NCBI RefSeq assembly: GCF_024199925.1
Contig: NZ_JANADR010000001.1
Span: 8,993,501 to 9,057,500, forward strand
Direction of reading: 5' to 3'
From: Bradyrhizobium sp. CCGUVB1N3
GTDB taxonomy: Bacteria > Pseudomonadota > Alphaproteobacteria > Rhizobiales > Xanthobacteraceae
Length of the DNA: 64,000 bases
A program made the translations under genes and the position numbers. Every line of letters begins with the position of its first letter. Within the stretch, counting starts at the first letter, position 1. This document shows positions 55,577 to 62,514 of this stretch, in pieces. A model generated the notes under the pieces. That model made no database searches. It saw only the letters and a list, made by a program, of their open reading frames with translations, and was not told the origin of the DNA.

Positions 55577-57241
55577 TCATTGCTTGATCGCGAAAACCCA
55601 CAGGGAGCCGCCGGGCGGCACCTTGGCGAGCCGCTCGTCGCCGGAGAACAGCGAGTAGACGCCGCCATAGCCGCTGGCCACCGCGACATACTGCACGCCG
55701 TCCTGCTGCCAGGTCACCGGCTGTCCCTCGATGCCGGAGCCGGTCTGGAACTGCCAGAGCTTCTTGCCGGTGTCGGCGTCGAAGGCTTCGAACTCACCGG
55801 TCAGCGCGCCCGAGAACACGACGCCGCCCGCGGTCGACAAGACGCCCGAGAAGCGCGGGATGTCGCTCGCCGCTTCCCACTTCGACTTGCCGGTCAAGGG
55901 ATCGATCGCCTTGAGATGGCCGCGCGGTCCGTCGCCGAACTCCCAGGGATCGGTGAGGTCCATGCCGAGATACCATTCACCCTGCTTGAAGGTGACCGGC
56001 TCGGCCTTGTACTTGCCGCCGAAGTTGAGCGTGTTGGCATAGGCAAGGCCGGTCTGCGGATTGAACGACATCGGCTCCCAGTTCTTGCCGCCGAGAATCG
56101 ACGGATAGACCGTGACCTTCTTGCCCTCGCGCGCATCCTTCGCAACATCGGTCTCGATCGGCCTGCCGGTCTTCATGTCGACGCCGGTCGCCCAGTTGAC
56201 CTTCACGTACGGGTTGGCGGCGAGCAGCTTGCCGTTGGTGCGATCGAGCACGTAGAAGAAGCCGTTCCGGTTGGCGTCCATCAGCACCTTGGTCGGCTTG
56301 CCCTCGACGTTCATGTCGGCGAGCACCATTTCGGCGACCGAGTCGTAGTCGAACGGATTGTTCGGCGAGAACTGGTAGTGCCACTTGATCTTGCCGGTCT
56401 TGGGATCCATCGCCAGCACCGAGCAGGTGTAGAGGTTGTCGCCCGGGCGTACCGCCGAGTTGAACGGGCCTGGATTGCCGATGCCCCAATAGACCGTGTT
56501 CAGCTCCGGATCGTAGGAGCCGGTGATCCAGGTCGAGCCGCCGCCGAGCTTCCAGGTATCGCCCTTCCAGGTGTCGCCACCCGGCTCGTCCGGAGAGGGG
56601 ATCGAATGGGTGCGCCAGAGGTGCTTGCCCGTCGCGGGATCCCAGCCGTCGATGAAGCCGCGGGTGCCGAACTCGGCGCCGGAGATGCCGGTGATGACGA
56701 CGCCGTCGGCCACCAGCGGGGCCACCGTCATCGAATAGCCTTCCTTGATGTCGGCGGCCTTCTCGCGCCACAGCTCCTTGCCGGTCTTGGCATCGAGCGC
56801 AATCACATTGGCGTCGAGCGTGGTGCGGAACACCTTGCCGTCGTACAAGGCCGCGCCGCGATTGATGATGCCGCAGCAGACGATACGCGGTGTTTCCGCG
56901 GGGTACTCGACCTTGGTCTTCCAGATCTGCTTGCCGGTTTTGGCGTCGACCGCCATCGTGGCATTGTGCGAGGTCACGTAGATCACGCCCTGGTACACCA
57001 GCGGCTGCGATTCCTCGCTGCGATCGTCGTTGAAGCTGTAGTTCCAGACCGGGACGAGATTCTTGACGGTGTCCTTGTTGATCTGATTCAGCGTCGAGAA
57101 ACGCTGAAGATTGTAGCCCATGCCGTAATTGAGAACATTTGATGTGTCGGTCGCACCCTTGACGAGCTGTTCGGTCGTCTGGGCACCTGCACCCGTCGAC
57201 GCAAGCATGACGAGGCTCGCGGCCATCGCAAAGCGTTTCAT
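55577..57241 (-). CDS. PQQ-dependent methanol/ethanol dehydrogenase (ExaA/PedH-like), lanthanide-type
   Basis: The ATG at 57241 follows GGGAGGAACGG and gives 554 residues with a signal peptide (cut near GAGA). Vicinal cysteines are Cys122-Cys123 (IVCCGIINRG). Metal and active-site residues are Glu190 (GAEFG), Asn256 (GIGN), Asp298 and Asp300 (PFDYDSVAE); the second Asp marks a lanthanide-using enzyme such as PedH. The substrate is probably ethanol or another primary alcohol. It starts the operon with the cytochrome c and binding-protein genes and diverges from lanM. Confidence 0.93.
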   Translation of the reverse strand: MKRFAMAASLVMLASTGAGAQTTEQLVKGATDTSNVLNYGMGYNLQRFSTLNQINKDTVKNLVPVWNYSFNDDRSEESQPLVYQGVIYVTSHNATMAVDAKTGKQIWKTKVEYPAETPRIVCCGIINRGAALYDGKVFRTTLDANVIALDAKTGKELWREKAADIKEGYSMTVAPLVADGVVITGISGAEFGTRGFIDGWDPATGKHLWRTHSIPSPDEPGGDTWKGDTWKLGGGSTWITGSYDPELNTVYWGIGNPGPFNSAVRPGDNLYTCSVLAMDPKTGKIKWHYQFSPNNPFDYDSVAEMVLADMNVEGKPTKVLMDANRNGFFYVLDRTNGKLLAANPYVKVNWATGVDMKTGRPIETDVAKDAREGKKVTVYPSILGGKNWEPMSFNPQTGLAYANTLNFGGKYKAEPVTFKQGEWYLGMDLTDPWEFGDGPRGHLKAIDPLTGKSKWEAASDIPRFSGVLSTAGGVVFSGALTGEFEAFDADTGKKLWQFQTGSGIEGQPVTWQQDGVQYVAVASGYGGVYSLFSGDERLAKVPPGGSLWVFAIKQ

Positions 57242-57561
57242 CCGTTCCTCCCAATGTGCGCGCCTTTTGACGCTGCGATCGCAACACTCCGATGGAACGC
57301 AAAATGCGTCAATACGAAAGTCGTAAACTCGCTGCTGAATTGTTGGACGTCGGATGCCAGTTACCCCTGGTAAACTGCTCGTCGTTTCGCACTGCATGCA
57401 AGAACGCTGGCGAGAAATTCCGCGGCATGAAGATTGCCCCGCCATGCGTTGCCAGCTTTGCGTGTGCACCACGAGGCGCGTAGACTTCGAACCAGGGTCC
57501 CGGCTGGCAACTTGTTTCGATCCCATGGGCGCGCCGGGACGCCCGAGCCGGGAGGTTTTCG
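57242..57561. other. Divergent promoter region between the PQQ dehydrogenase and lanM
   Basis: A 320-bp gap with no gene. TACGA-AAG-TCGTA (57313-57325) is a small palindrome, and the overlapping CGTAAAC (57322-57328) is shared with the direct repeats upstream of xoxF. No good -35/-10 pair stands out. Confidence 0.45.
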
Positions 57562-57954
57562 ATGATATCGCGTCGCTCCATTGCATTCGCAGTTGCAGGC
57601 ACATTGCTCGGCGGTCCCGTCTGGTCGGCATCCCCAAATGCCATCAAGATGTTCGACACGGACAATGATGGCACGCTCGATCTTGCCGAGGTGAAGAAGG
57701 CCGCGACCGCGGTGTTCGCCAAGCTCGATCCAGATCATGACGGCACGCTCGACGCGCGTGAGCTGCGCGGACGGTTGACCGCAAAGGAACTCGCAGCCGC
57801 CGATCCGGATCACGATGGAACGCTGACGCTGGACGAATATCTCGCCGTCGTGGAGCAGCGTTTCAACGCGGCCAATCCTGACAAAGATGGAACGCTCGAC
57901 GCCAAGGAACTGAGGTCGCCCGCAGGACGCGCCCTGCTGCGGCTGCTCAAATGA
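57562..57954 (+). CDS. lanM: Lanmodulin-like four-EF-hand periplasmic lanthanide-binding protein
   Basis: A 130-residue protein with GGGAGG before the ATG and a signal peptide (MISRRSIAFAVAGTLLGGP, cut near WSA). Four EF-hand loops are at 32-43, 56-67, 81-92 and 105-116. Successive loops are separated by only 12-13 residues, far less than in calmodulin. Loops 2, 3 and 4 have Pro at position 2 (DPDHDG, DPDHDG, NPDKDG), the lanmodulin hallmark; loop 1 has Thr (DTDNDG). Loop 4 begins with Asn, as in Methylorubrum extorquens lanmodulin, and the C-terminal ELxSPAGxAL tail also matches. It would bind lanthanides with very high affinity in the periplasm. It diverges from a Ln-type PQQ dehydrogenase. 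Confidence 0.93.
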   Translation: MISRRSIAFAVAGTLLGGPVWSASPNAIKMFDTDNDGTLDLAEVKKAATAVFAKLDPDHDGTLDARELRGRLTAKELAAADPDHDGTLTLDEYLAVVEQRFNAANPDKDGTLDAKELRSPAGRALLRLLK

Positions 57955-57982
57955 GCGCCTGGCTGCCGCTTCGGGCTTGCGT

Positions 57983-58249
57983 CTAGTTCGTCTGCGCGTT
58001 CGGGCAGGTGATCGGACGCAGGCTCGCGCCGCGCTTGTCGGGCGGCACGTTGCAATCATCGATCCGCTGTTCATCCGTCCATTTCGGGCCGAGCCGTTCC
58101 TTGCCGGTGAGACTTGCCTTGCCGGTGAGGGTTGCCGTCGCGCCCGATCGCGGCGCGGCTCGCTCGTCGCGGCGCTCGCCGGCAATTGCCGGAAATGCAA
58201 GACCCGCAACGAGCAGTGGAGTCATGAATCGTCCGCAGAACGTGGTCAT
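57983..58249 (-). CDS. Small exported hypothetical protein convergent with lanM
   Basis: The ATG at 58249 follows GGAGAG and gives 88 residues: a signal peptide (MTTFCGRFMTPLLVAGLAFP, cut near AIAG), then a basic mature part with DDCNVPPDKRG and ITCPNAQ. Two cysteines in the mature part could form a disulfide. It resembles small exported proteins seen in Bradyrhizobium, but I know no function. Its 3' end is 28 bp from the end of lanM. Confidence 0.6.
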   Translation of the reverse strand: MTTFCGRFMTPLLVAGLAFPAIAGERRDERAAPRSGATATLTGKASLTGKERLGPKWTDEQRIDDCNVPPDKRGASLRPITCPNAQTN

Positions 58250-58396
58250 GAATCTCTCCGAGATCCCGTGCATTGGTGCGACTACATCGCAATCAATTCT
58301 GTCCCGCCACCCGGAACCTGGGACGCGTCGACCAGTTTCTCCCGCGACATCCCGCATCGCGCCGGGGCAGCGCGGCGAGGAGGAGAGGAGATCGAG

Positions 58397-58720
58397 ATGA
58401 ACACCAAACGTCTGATTTTGACCGCATGCTCCATCCTAGTCTTGAGCGTCGGCAGTGCGATGGCAGGTCCCTGCAACACCGGCAGCGCGACCACCGACAA
58501 GGATGCAGGCTCGGGTCCTGTGACCGTCGGCTCGGCGCAGTCGCACGGTTCTGCAAATGATGTGAGTCAGCATCCGCCGACCAGCACGATGAATCGCGCC
58601 AGCGGTGAGACGGCTGCGTCGTCGGAAGATGCGCAGCGGCAGATGCAGAGCCAGCCGACGGCGGCACAGCGCGCGGAAGGCGCAAAGGCCAATCCGCAAG
58701 CAGCAGACAAGGGATGTTAA
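58397..58720 (+). CDS. Small exported Ser/Thr/Gln-rich hypothetical protein
   Basis: The ATG at 58397 follows AGGAGAGGAG. The 107-residue product has a signal peptide (MNTKRLILTACSILVLSVG, cut near AMAG). The mature part is polar and low in complexity, with CNTGSATTDKDAGSG at the start and a final Cys. It is likely a disordered periplasmic or surface protein. Function unknown. It lies between the lanM region and pqqA. Confidence 0.7.
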   Translation: MNTKRLILTACSILVLSVGSAMAGPCNTGSATTDKDAGSGPVTVGSAQSHGSANDVSQHPPTSTMNRASGETAASSEDAQRQMQSQPTAAQRAEGAKANPQAADKGC

Positions 58721-58758
58721 GGTTGTTAAGGAAGTGCTGACATCAGCCGACGTCGCTG

Positions 58759-58812
58759 TCGGGAAAACCTCCCGCCGCATCGGACTCGGGAAAGTCTCCC
58801 GACGCATCGCAC
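58759..58812. repeat. Two tandem 27-bp repeats upstream of pqqA
   Basis: Units at 58759-58785 and 58786-58812 match at 23 of 27 positions. Each begins TCGGGAAA, has CTCCCG in the middle and ends with CGCATCG plus three bases. GGGA and TCCC inside each unit can pair. Confidence 0.7.
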
Positions 58813-58828
58813 AAGGCTGCGCGCGCGT

Positions 58829-58864
58829 TTGCCCAAGAGTGAAGGCGTTTTGCCCGAGAGAGAA
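58829..58864. repeat. Two TTGCCC(A/G)AGAG repeats upstream of pqqA
   Basis: TTGCCCAAGAGTGAAGG (58829) and TTGCCCGAGAGAGAA (58850) start 21 bp apart. The first is nearly identical to 51792-51808 in front of xoxF. Confidence 0.6.
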
Positions 58865-58880
58865 CTCGGTCTGCAAAGAA

Positions 58881-58899
58881 TCGAACAAGAAATGTTCGA
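58881..58899. promoter_or_regulatory. Palindrome upstream of pqqA
   Basis: TCGAACA-AGAAA-TGTTCGA is a perfect 7+7 inverted repeat, 88 bp before the pqqA start. It is a good operator candidate; the binding factor is unknown. Confidence 0.45.
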
Positions 58900-58986
58900 C
58901 GCGTGATTACAGGCTTGCGTGATCGGCGATGCAGCCCTAGGTTTTGGCTCGCGCGATGTCGCGCTCAATACCTTGGGAGACCCCGA

Positions 58987-59067
58987 ATGGCTTGGAAAGC
59001 TCCGAAGATCGTGGAAGTGTCGGTCGGCATGGAAATCAACATGTACGCCTGCGCTTCGCGCAAGTAG
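58987..59067 (+). CDS. pqqA: PqqA, precursor peptide of the PQQ cofactor
   Basis: A 26-codon gene behind TTGGGAG. The peptide begins MAWKAPKIVEVSVGMEINMY. Glu16 and Tyr20 form the E-x3-Y pair that PqqE cross-links to make PQQ, and the rest fits the family. pqqB, pqqC, pqqD and pqqE do not follow; an outer-membrane-like protein gene does. The gene is therefore a stand-alone copy here, supplying extra precursor to a PQQ pathway encoded elsewhere, in a region rich in PQQ enzymes. Confidence 0.92.
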   Translation: MAWKAPKIVEVSVGMEINMYACASRK

Positions 59068-59088
59068 GACCATCCTGACGACCTGCCG

Positions 59089-59118
59089 CGGCTTCAACGG
59101 CCAACACCGTTGAAGCCG
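59089..59118 (+). terminator. Stable hairpin directly after pqqA
   Basis: CGGCTTCAACGG and CCGTTGAAGCCG (59089-59100, 59107-59118) form a 12-bp perfect stem with a 6-nt loop, 22 bp after the pqqA stop. A strong T-tract is missing. It would end or stabilise a short, abundant pqqA message. Confidence 0.65.
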
Positions 59119-59324
59119 TGGTAGTGTCAGAGAGCCCCCGAAGTTCTCCACGCGTGTCGAATTGAACGCTCCCCTTCCTGAAGTCGTCGTGGCCTGAAGC
59201 CACACCTGAGCCGGCTTCGACGATCACGCTCCAAAATCTCGACTCAACCACCGTCGCATTGTGTTACGCTGCTCTCGGTCAGCGCTGTTGCCGCTTTTGG
59301 AGCGGCGCGCGTGCGGGAGCGGGG

Positions 59325-60194
59325 ATGCGGCAGATTGCACACGGAGTTTTGATGGTCGTCGCATGCGGTATCGCGCTCGCGCCGTTCTGCACGCATGCCG
59401 AGGAGGGTTTTGATACCGAGCACATCTTCGGCTTCTTGATCGGATCGGATGTCGGCAATCCGGGCGAGCGCGAATTCCAGAGTCAGACGACGGGGCGGTT
59501 CGGCAGGGGCGGCGGGACCTATCGCGCGGTCGGTCAGGAAGTCGAGATCGAGGTGGTGCCGCTGCCGAACTTCCGCATCGAGATCGGCAGCAGCGTCGCG
59601 CTGCACGACATCACCGGCGTCCCCGATATCGCCGACCGCCGCCAGCTCAATTTCCAGGGGTTTTCGCTCGACCTGCGCTATCGCCTGCTCGATCGCGAGA
59701 CTGCGCCATTCGGGATGACCATCGCCGCGGAAAGCCACGGCGAGCGCATCGATGAAATGACGGGCGCGAAGGCGCGCAGCTACGGTACCGACTTCACCCT
59801 CGCATTCGATCGCGAGATCATCCCGAATTTCGCGATCGGCGCGCTCAACCTGATCTATCAGCCGGAGTGGACGCGGTTCGAGATTCCCGACATGTCCGAC
59901 AAGAGCTCCACCATCGGCGCGGGGGTCGCTGGCATGGTGCGCGTGCGTCCGAACATGCTGCTCGGCGGCGAGTTGCGCTATTTCAGGCAGTATGAGGGCA
60001 TCGGGCTCGGCGACCTCGCCGGCCAGGCGCTGTTCGTCGGCCCAACGGCCTATTTCCAGCTCTCCGAGCGCTCGCGCCTGACGGCGAGCTGGAGCACCCA
60101 GGTGTGGGGACGTCCTGCGGGGGCGAGCGCCAATCTCGACCTCGTCAATTTCGAGCGCCACCAGGCCCGATTGGTGTTCGGCGTCAATTTCTAG
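59325..60194 (+). CDS. Outer-membrane beta-barrel-like hypothetical protein
   Basis: The ATG at 59325, behind GGGAGCGGGG, gives 289 residues with a signal peptide (MRQIAHGVLMVVACGIALAP, cut near HAEE). The mature part has alternating polar/hydrophobic strands (RIEIGSSVALHDI, FSLDLRYRLLDR, SYGTDFTLAFDRE, MLLGGELRYFRQY) and ends in a terminal Phe (RLVFGVNF), a mark of barrels inserted by BamA. It looks like a medium-size outer-membrane barrel, not a TonB receptor (no plug). Function unknown. It follows pqqA but the hairpin after pqqA separates them. Confidence 0.75.
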   Translation: MRQIAHGVLMVVACGIALAPFCTHAEEGFDTEHIFGFLIGSDVGNPGEREFQSQTTGRFGRGGGTYRAVGQEVEIEVVPLPNFRIEIGSSVALHDITGVPDIADRRQLNFQGFSLDLRYRLLDRETAPFGMTIAAESHGERIDEMTGAKARSYGTDFTLAFDREIIPNFAIGALNLIYQPEWTRFEIPDMSDKSSTIGAGVAGMVRVRPNMLLGGELRYFRQYEGIGLGDLAGQALFVGPTAYFQLSERSRLTASWSTQVWGRPAGASANLDLVNFERHQARLVFGVNF

Positions 60195-60294
60195 GCCTGG
60201 TTCCGCGCTGCATTCTCACGCCGGTTTGAAACTTCCCGCCGCCTGCAGCGTACCCCTTCATGCTATCTCTTGGCGACCATGAGGGATTTCAGGC

Positions 60295-60531
60295 ATGAAT
60301 CCGATTGATCTGATTGTGACTGTCTGCGCGGTGCTTTCGCCGACCACCTGCGAGGAGCAGCATCTGGTGTTCGCCTATGGCGGCTCGCCGACGCAATGCG
60401 CCATGGCGGCGCCGCCCTATATCGCGCAATGGGTCGGCGAGCATCCGAAGTGGCAGGCCGTACGGTGGCGCTGCGAATATCCGCACAGCAACGACCGGGC
60501 CGATGCGGGCGTTGCGAGGCCCGCAGCCTGA
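60295..60531 (+). CDS. Small conserved-looking hypothetical protein (78 aa)
   Basis: The product (MNPIDLIVTVCAVLSPTTCE...) has a short hydrophobic N-terminus and four cysteines spread along 78 residues (VCAV, TTCEE, TQCAMA, WRCEY), suggesting disulfides. The later AQWVGEHPKWQAVRWRC is rich in Trp. I have seen no defined function for such proteins. It is convergent with the next minus-strand genes. Confidence 0.65.
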   Translation: MNPIDLIVTVCAVLSPTTCEEQHLVFAYGGSPTQCAMAAPPYIAQWVGEHPKWQAVRWRCEYPHSNDRADAGVARPAA

Positions 60532-60540
60532 GCCGCCGCG

Positions 60541-60891
60541 CTATTTGGTGCAGTCCTTCAGGTCCTTGTCGGCGATCGAGAACACCGCGTCCGCCCTGAT
60601 CTCGATATCGCGCACGACGCAACTCCGCGCGTTGGGATAGCTGACCTTGGCGTCGTAGCGGCCGGGCTCGACGCCGGTGATGCGCAGCCGCTCGTCGTGG
60701 TCGACCTCCTTGTCCTTGTCGTTCAAGGTCTGGTTCGGTCCCCACTCGGTCTTGCCGGCGGGCGAGAGCTGGAAGCCGGAGATGGTCTCCGAGGTCAGAT
60801 TCCAGAGCCGGATGCCTTTGCCCTTGCTCTGCGCGGCAGCTTCGCCGGCACACGCCACCACCACGATCAAAGCCAGACACCAACGCATCAT
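60541..60891 (-). CDS. Small exported hypothetical protein, last gene after the pentapeptide protein
   Basis: The ATG at 60891, behind GAGGAG, gives 116 residues with a signal peptide (MMRWCLALIVVVACAGEAAA). The mature part has a single beta-sandwich look (IRLWNLTSETISGFQLSPAG, YDAKVSYPNARSCVVRDIEI) and two cysteines near the C-terminal half. It starts 20 bp after the pentapeptide-repeat gene, so the two are co-transcribed. Function unknown. Confidence 0.75.
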   Translation of the reverse strand: MMRWCLALIVVVACAGEAAAQSKGKGIRLWNLTSETISGFQLSPAGKTEWGPNQTLNDKDKEVDHDERLRITGVEPGRYDAKVSYPNARSCVVRDIEIRADAVFSIADKDLKDCTK

Positions 60892-60911
60892 CAGCCGCTC
60901 CTCCCATGCCG

Positions 60912-61706
60912 TCATTCTCTGATGACGCGCTCGACATTCCTTGCCTTGTCGAAATTTTTCGCGCGGTCAAGCCCGATCGGCGCGATCAGCCTGGTCGAGA
61001 CGAGATCGGCGCCCTCGAAATCCGTGCCAATGACGGTCGCGCCGCTGAGATCGGCGCCGCCGAGCTGGGCGCTCCTGAGCGAGGCGCCGGTGAGGTCGGC
61101 GCCCTTGAGCACGGCGAATTCGAGATCGGTGCGGGACAGGTCGGCGTTGCGCGCATTCAACCCCGAAAGCTTCGCCGAGCGCAGCACCGTCCGCATCAGG
61201 CCCATCGACTGGTTGCGCATATCGGCGCCGAGCTGCGCGTCCGCGATGGATGCGCCAACGAGGCTTGCGCCGGAAAGGTCGGCGGCGATGCGCGCGCCGG
61301 CCAGATCGGCGCCGTCCAGATGAGCCCGCGCCATCTGCGAGGCGAACAGATTGGCGCCCTTCAGGCTTGCGCCGGTAAGGTCCGCCTCCAGCAGCCAGGC
61401 CTGGTCGAGAATGGCGCGATCGAGCCGCGCGCCGGCAAGCTTCGTCTTGTTGAGCCGCGCCGCGCGGAAGATGGCGCCGGAGAGGTCCAGCCCCGAGAGG
61501 TCGAGGCCCGACAGCCGCTTGCCGGTGAAATCGGCGGGGGCGGCCGCGCTCGCTTTGGCCAGCACGGCTTCGACCTCCGGCCTCGTCATTTCGGCCGAGA
61601 TCATCGCGGGCGAGGTGAGGTCGACGTCGCGCATCATGTCCTGCGCGTTTGCCGCAGACGCGACAAGCGCGAGGCCGAACATCGTCAGGGCGACCGTTCG
61701 CTTCAT
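60912..61706 (-). CDS. Exported pentapeptide-repeat protein
   Basis: The ATG at 61706 (MKRTVALTMFGLALVASAANA) gives 264 residues with a signal peptide. The mature part is built of A(D/N)LxG-type pentapeptides (GLDLSGLDLSGAIFR, ADLTGASLKGANLF, ADLTGASLRSAQLGGADLSG) that fold into a right-handed quadrilateral helix. The repeat stretch covers about residues 70-240. Partners and role are unknown. It precedes the small exported protein gene at 60541 in one operon. Confidence 0.88.
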   Translation of the reverse strand: MKRTVALTMFGLALVASAANAQDMMRDVDLTSPAMISAEMTRPEVEAVLAKASAAAPADFTGKRLSGLDLSGLDLSGAIFRAARLNKTKLAGARLDRAILDQAWLLEADLTGASLKGANLFASQMARAHLDGADLAGARIAADLSGASLVGASIADAQLGADMRNQSMGLMRTVLRSAKLSGLNARNADLSRTDLEFAVLKGADLTGASLRSAQLGGADLSGATVIGTDFEGADLVSTRLIAPIGLDRAKNFDKARNVERVIRE

Positions 61707-61755
61707 GATCACGCTCCGCCGCTGGCGTGTTTTACCACGCTCTTGCTGCGGCCGC

Positions 61756-62514
61756 CTACGAGACATCGCGCCCGGCGCGCTCGCCTTGCGTTCGCCGCAC
61801 GAGGCCGGCCTTGATCGCGGCGATCTCGGCCTCGCCGCGCGCGCCACGGGGGATGCCGATGGGCACCTCGGCCAGAATCCGCGCTGGCCGCGGCGACAGG
61901 AAGAACAGGCGGTCGCCGAGACGCACCGCATCATCCAGGCTGTGCGTGACCAGGAGCGTCATCACCGGCCGGCTTGCGACCAGCGTTGCGATCTCCTCGC
62001 GCAAGCGGCCGGCCAGCGCATCGTCGAGCGAGGCGAGGGGTTCGTCGAGCACCAGCAGGTCGGGCTCGACCGCGAAAGCGCGGGCGAGCGCGACGCGGCG
62101 GGCAAGCCCGAGCGACAATTCGCCGGGATAGTGGCTGCGATGGGCTTCCAGCTCGAGGATCTTGAACAGCTCGGAAAGCTTGACGTCGTCGACCTCGGGC
62201 GCTGCCAGCCGCACGTTCTGTTCGACCGAGCGCCACGGCAAAAGTCGCGGCTCCTGGAACACCATGCCGATGCGTGCGCTCGGCGGGCGCCTGATGTCGC
62301 CCCGAAAATCGTGGTCGAGACCCAGGATGATGCGCAGCATCGTGCTCTTGCCGCAGCCGGACGGGCCGACGAGGACACCGACCTCGCCGGCGCCGAGCGA
62401 GAACTTGACCGGCGCGAGCACCTCGTGGGTGCCGCCGGCCGCATTCGTGAAGGTCTTGCCTAAAATGTCGACTTCAAGCCGCACGGGGCCGCCACCGGGT
62501 TGAGCGGGTTTCAA
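61756..62514 (-). CDS. ABC transporter ATPase (SsuB/TauB/NrtD type)
   Basis: A 252-residue single-domain ATPase. Walker A is GPSGCGKST and Walker B is LLVLDEPLASLDD. The signature reads LSLGLARRVALARA rather than LSGGxxQR; the second Gly is replaced by Leu, as in some thiamine/aliphatic-sulfonate type members. The start is a TTG at 62514, overlapping the permease gene by 41 bp; a GTG at 62481 is an alternative and leaves an 8-bp overlap. It belongs to an importer with the permease and binding protein upstream. Confidence 0.9.
   Translation of the reverse strand: MKPAQPGGGPVRLEVDILGKTFTNAAGGTHEVLAPVKFSLGAGEVGVLVGPSGCGKSTMLRIILGLDHDFRGDIRRPPSARIGMVFQEPRLLPWRSVEQNVRLAAPEVDDVKLSELFKILELEAHRSHYPGELSLGLARRVALARAFAVEPDLLVLDEPLASLDDALAGRLREEIATLVASRPVMTLLVTHSLDDAVRLGDRLFFLSPRPARILAEVPIGIPRGARGEAEIAAIKAGLVRRTQGERAGRDVS

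Noticed and set aside
55564..55689. Longer cytochrome c start inside the PQQ dehydrogenase gene
   Set aside because: The extension lies in the 3' coding end of the dehydrogenase and has no signal peptide; the GTG at 55563 does.
58881..58899. Possible LexA box before pqqA
   Set aside because: CGAAC-N7-GTTCG spacing does not match the usual alphaproteobacterial (GTTC-N7-GTTC) or Bacillus (N4) SOS boxes, and pqqA is not an SOS gene.
61707..61934. N-terminal extension of the pentapeptide-repeat protein
   Set aside because: The upstream part is Arg/Pro/Ser-rich and covers the ABC ATPase gene; the ATG at 61706 starts a clear signal peptide.
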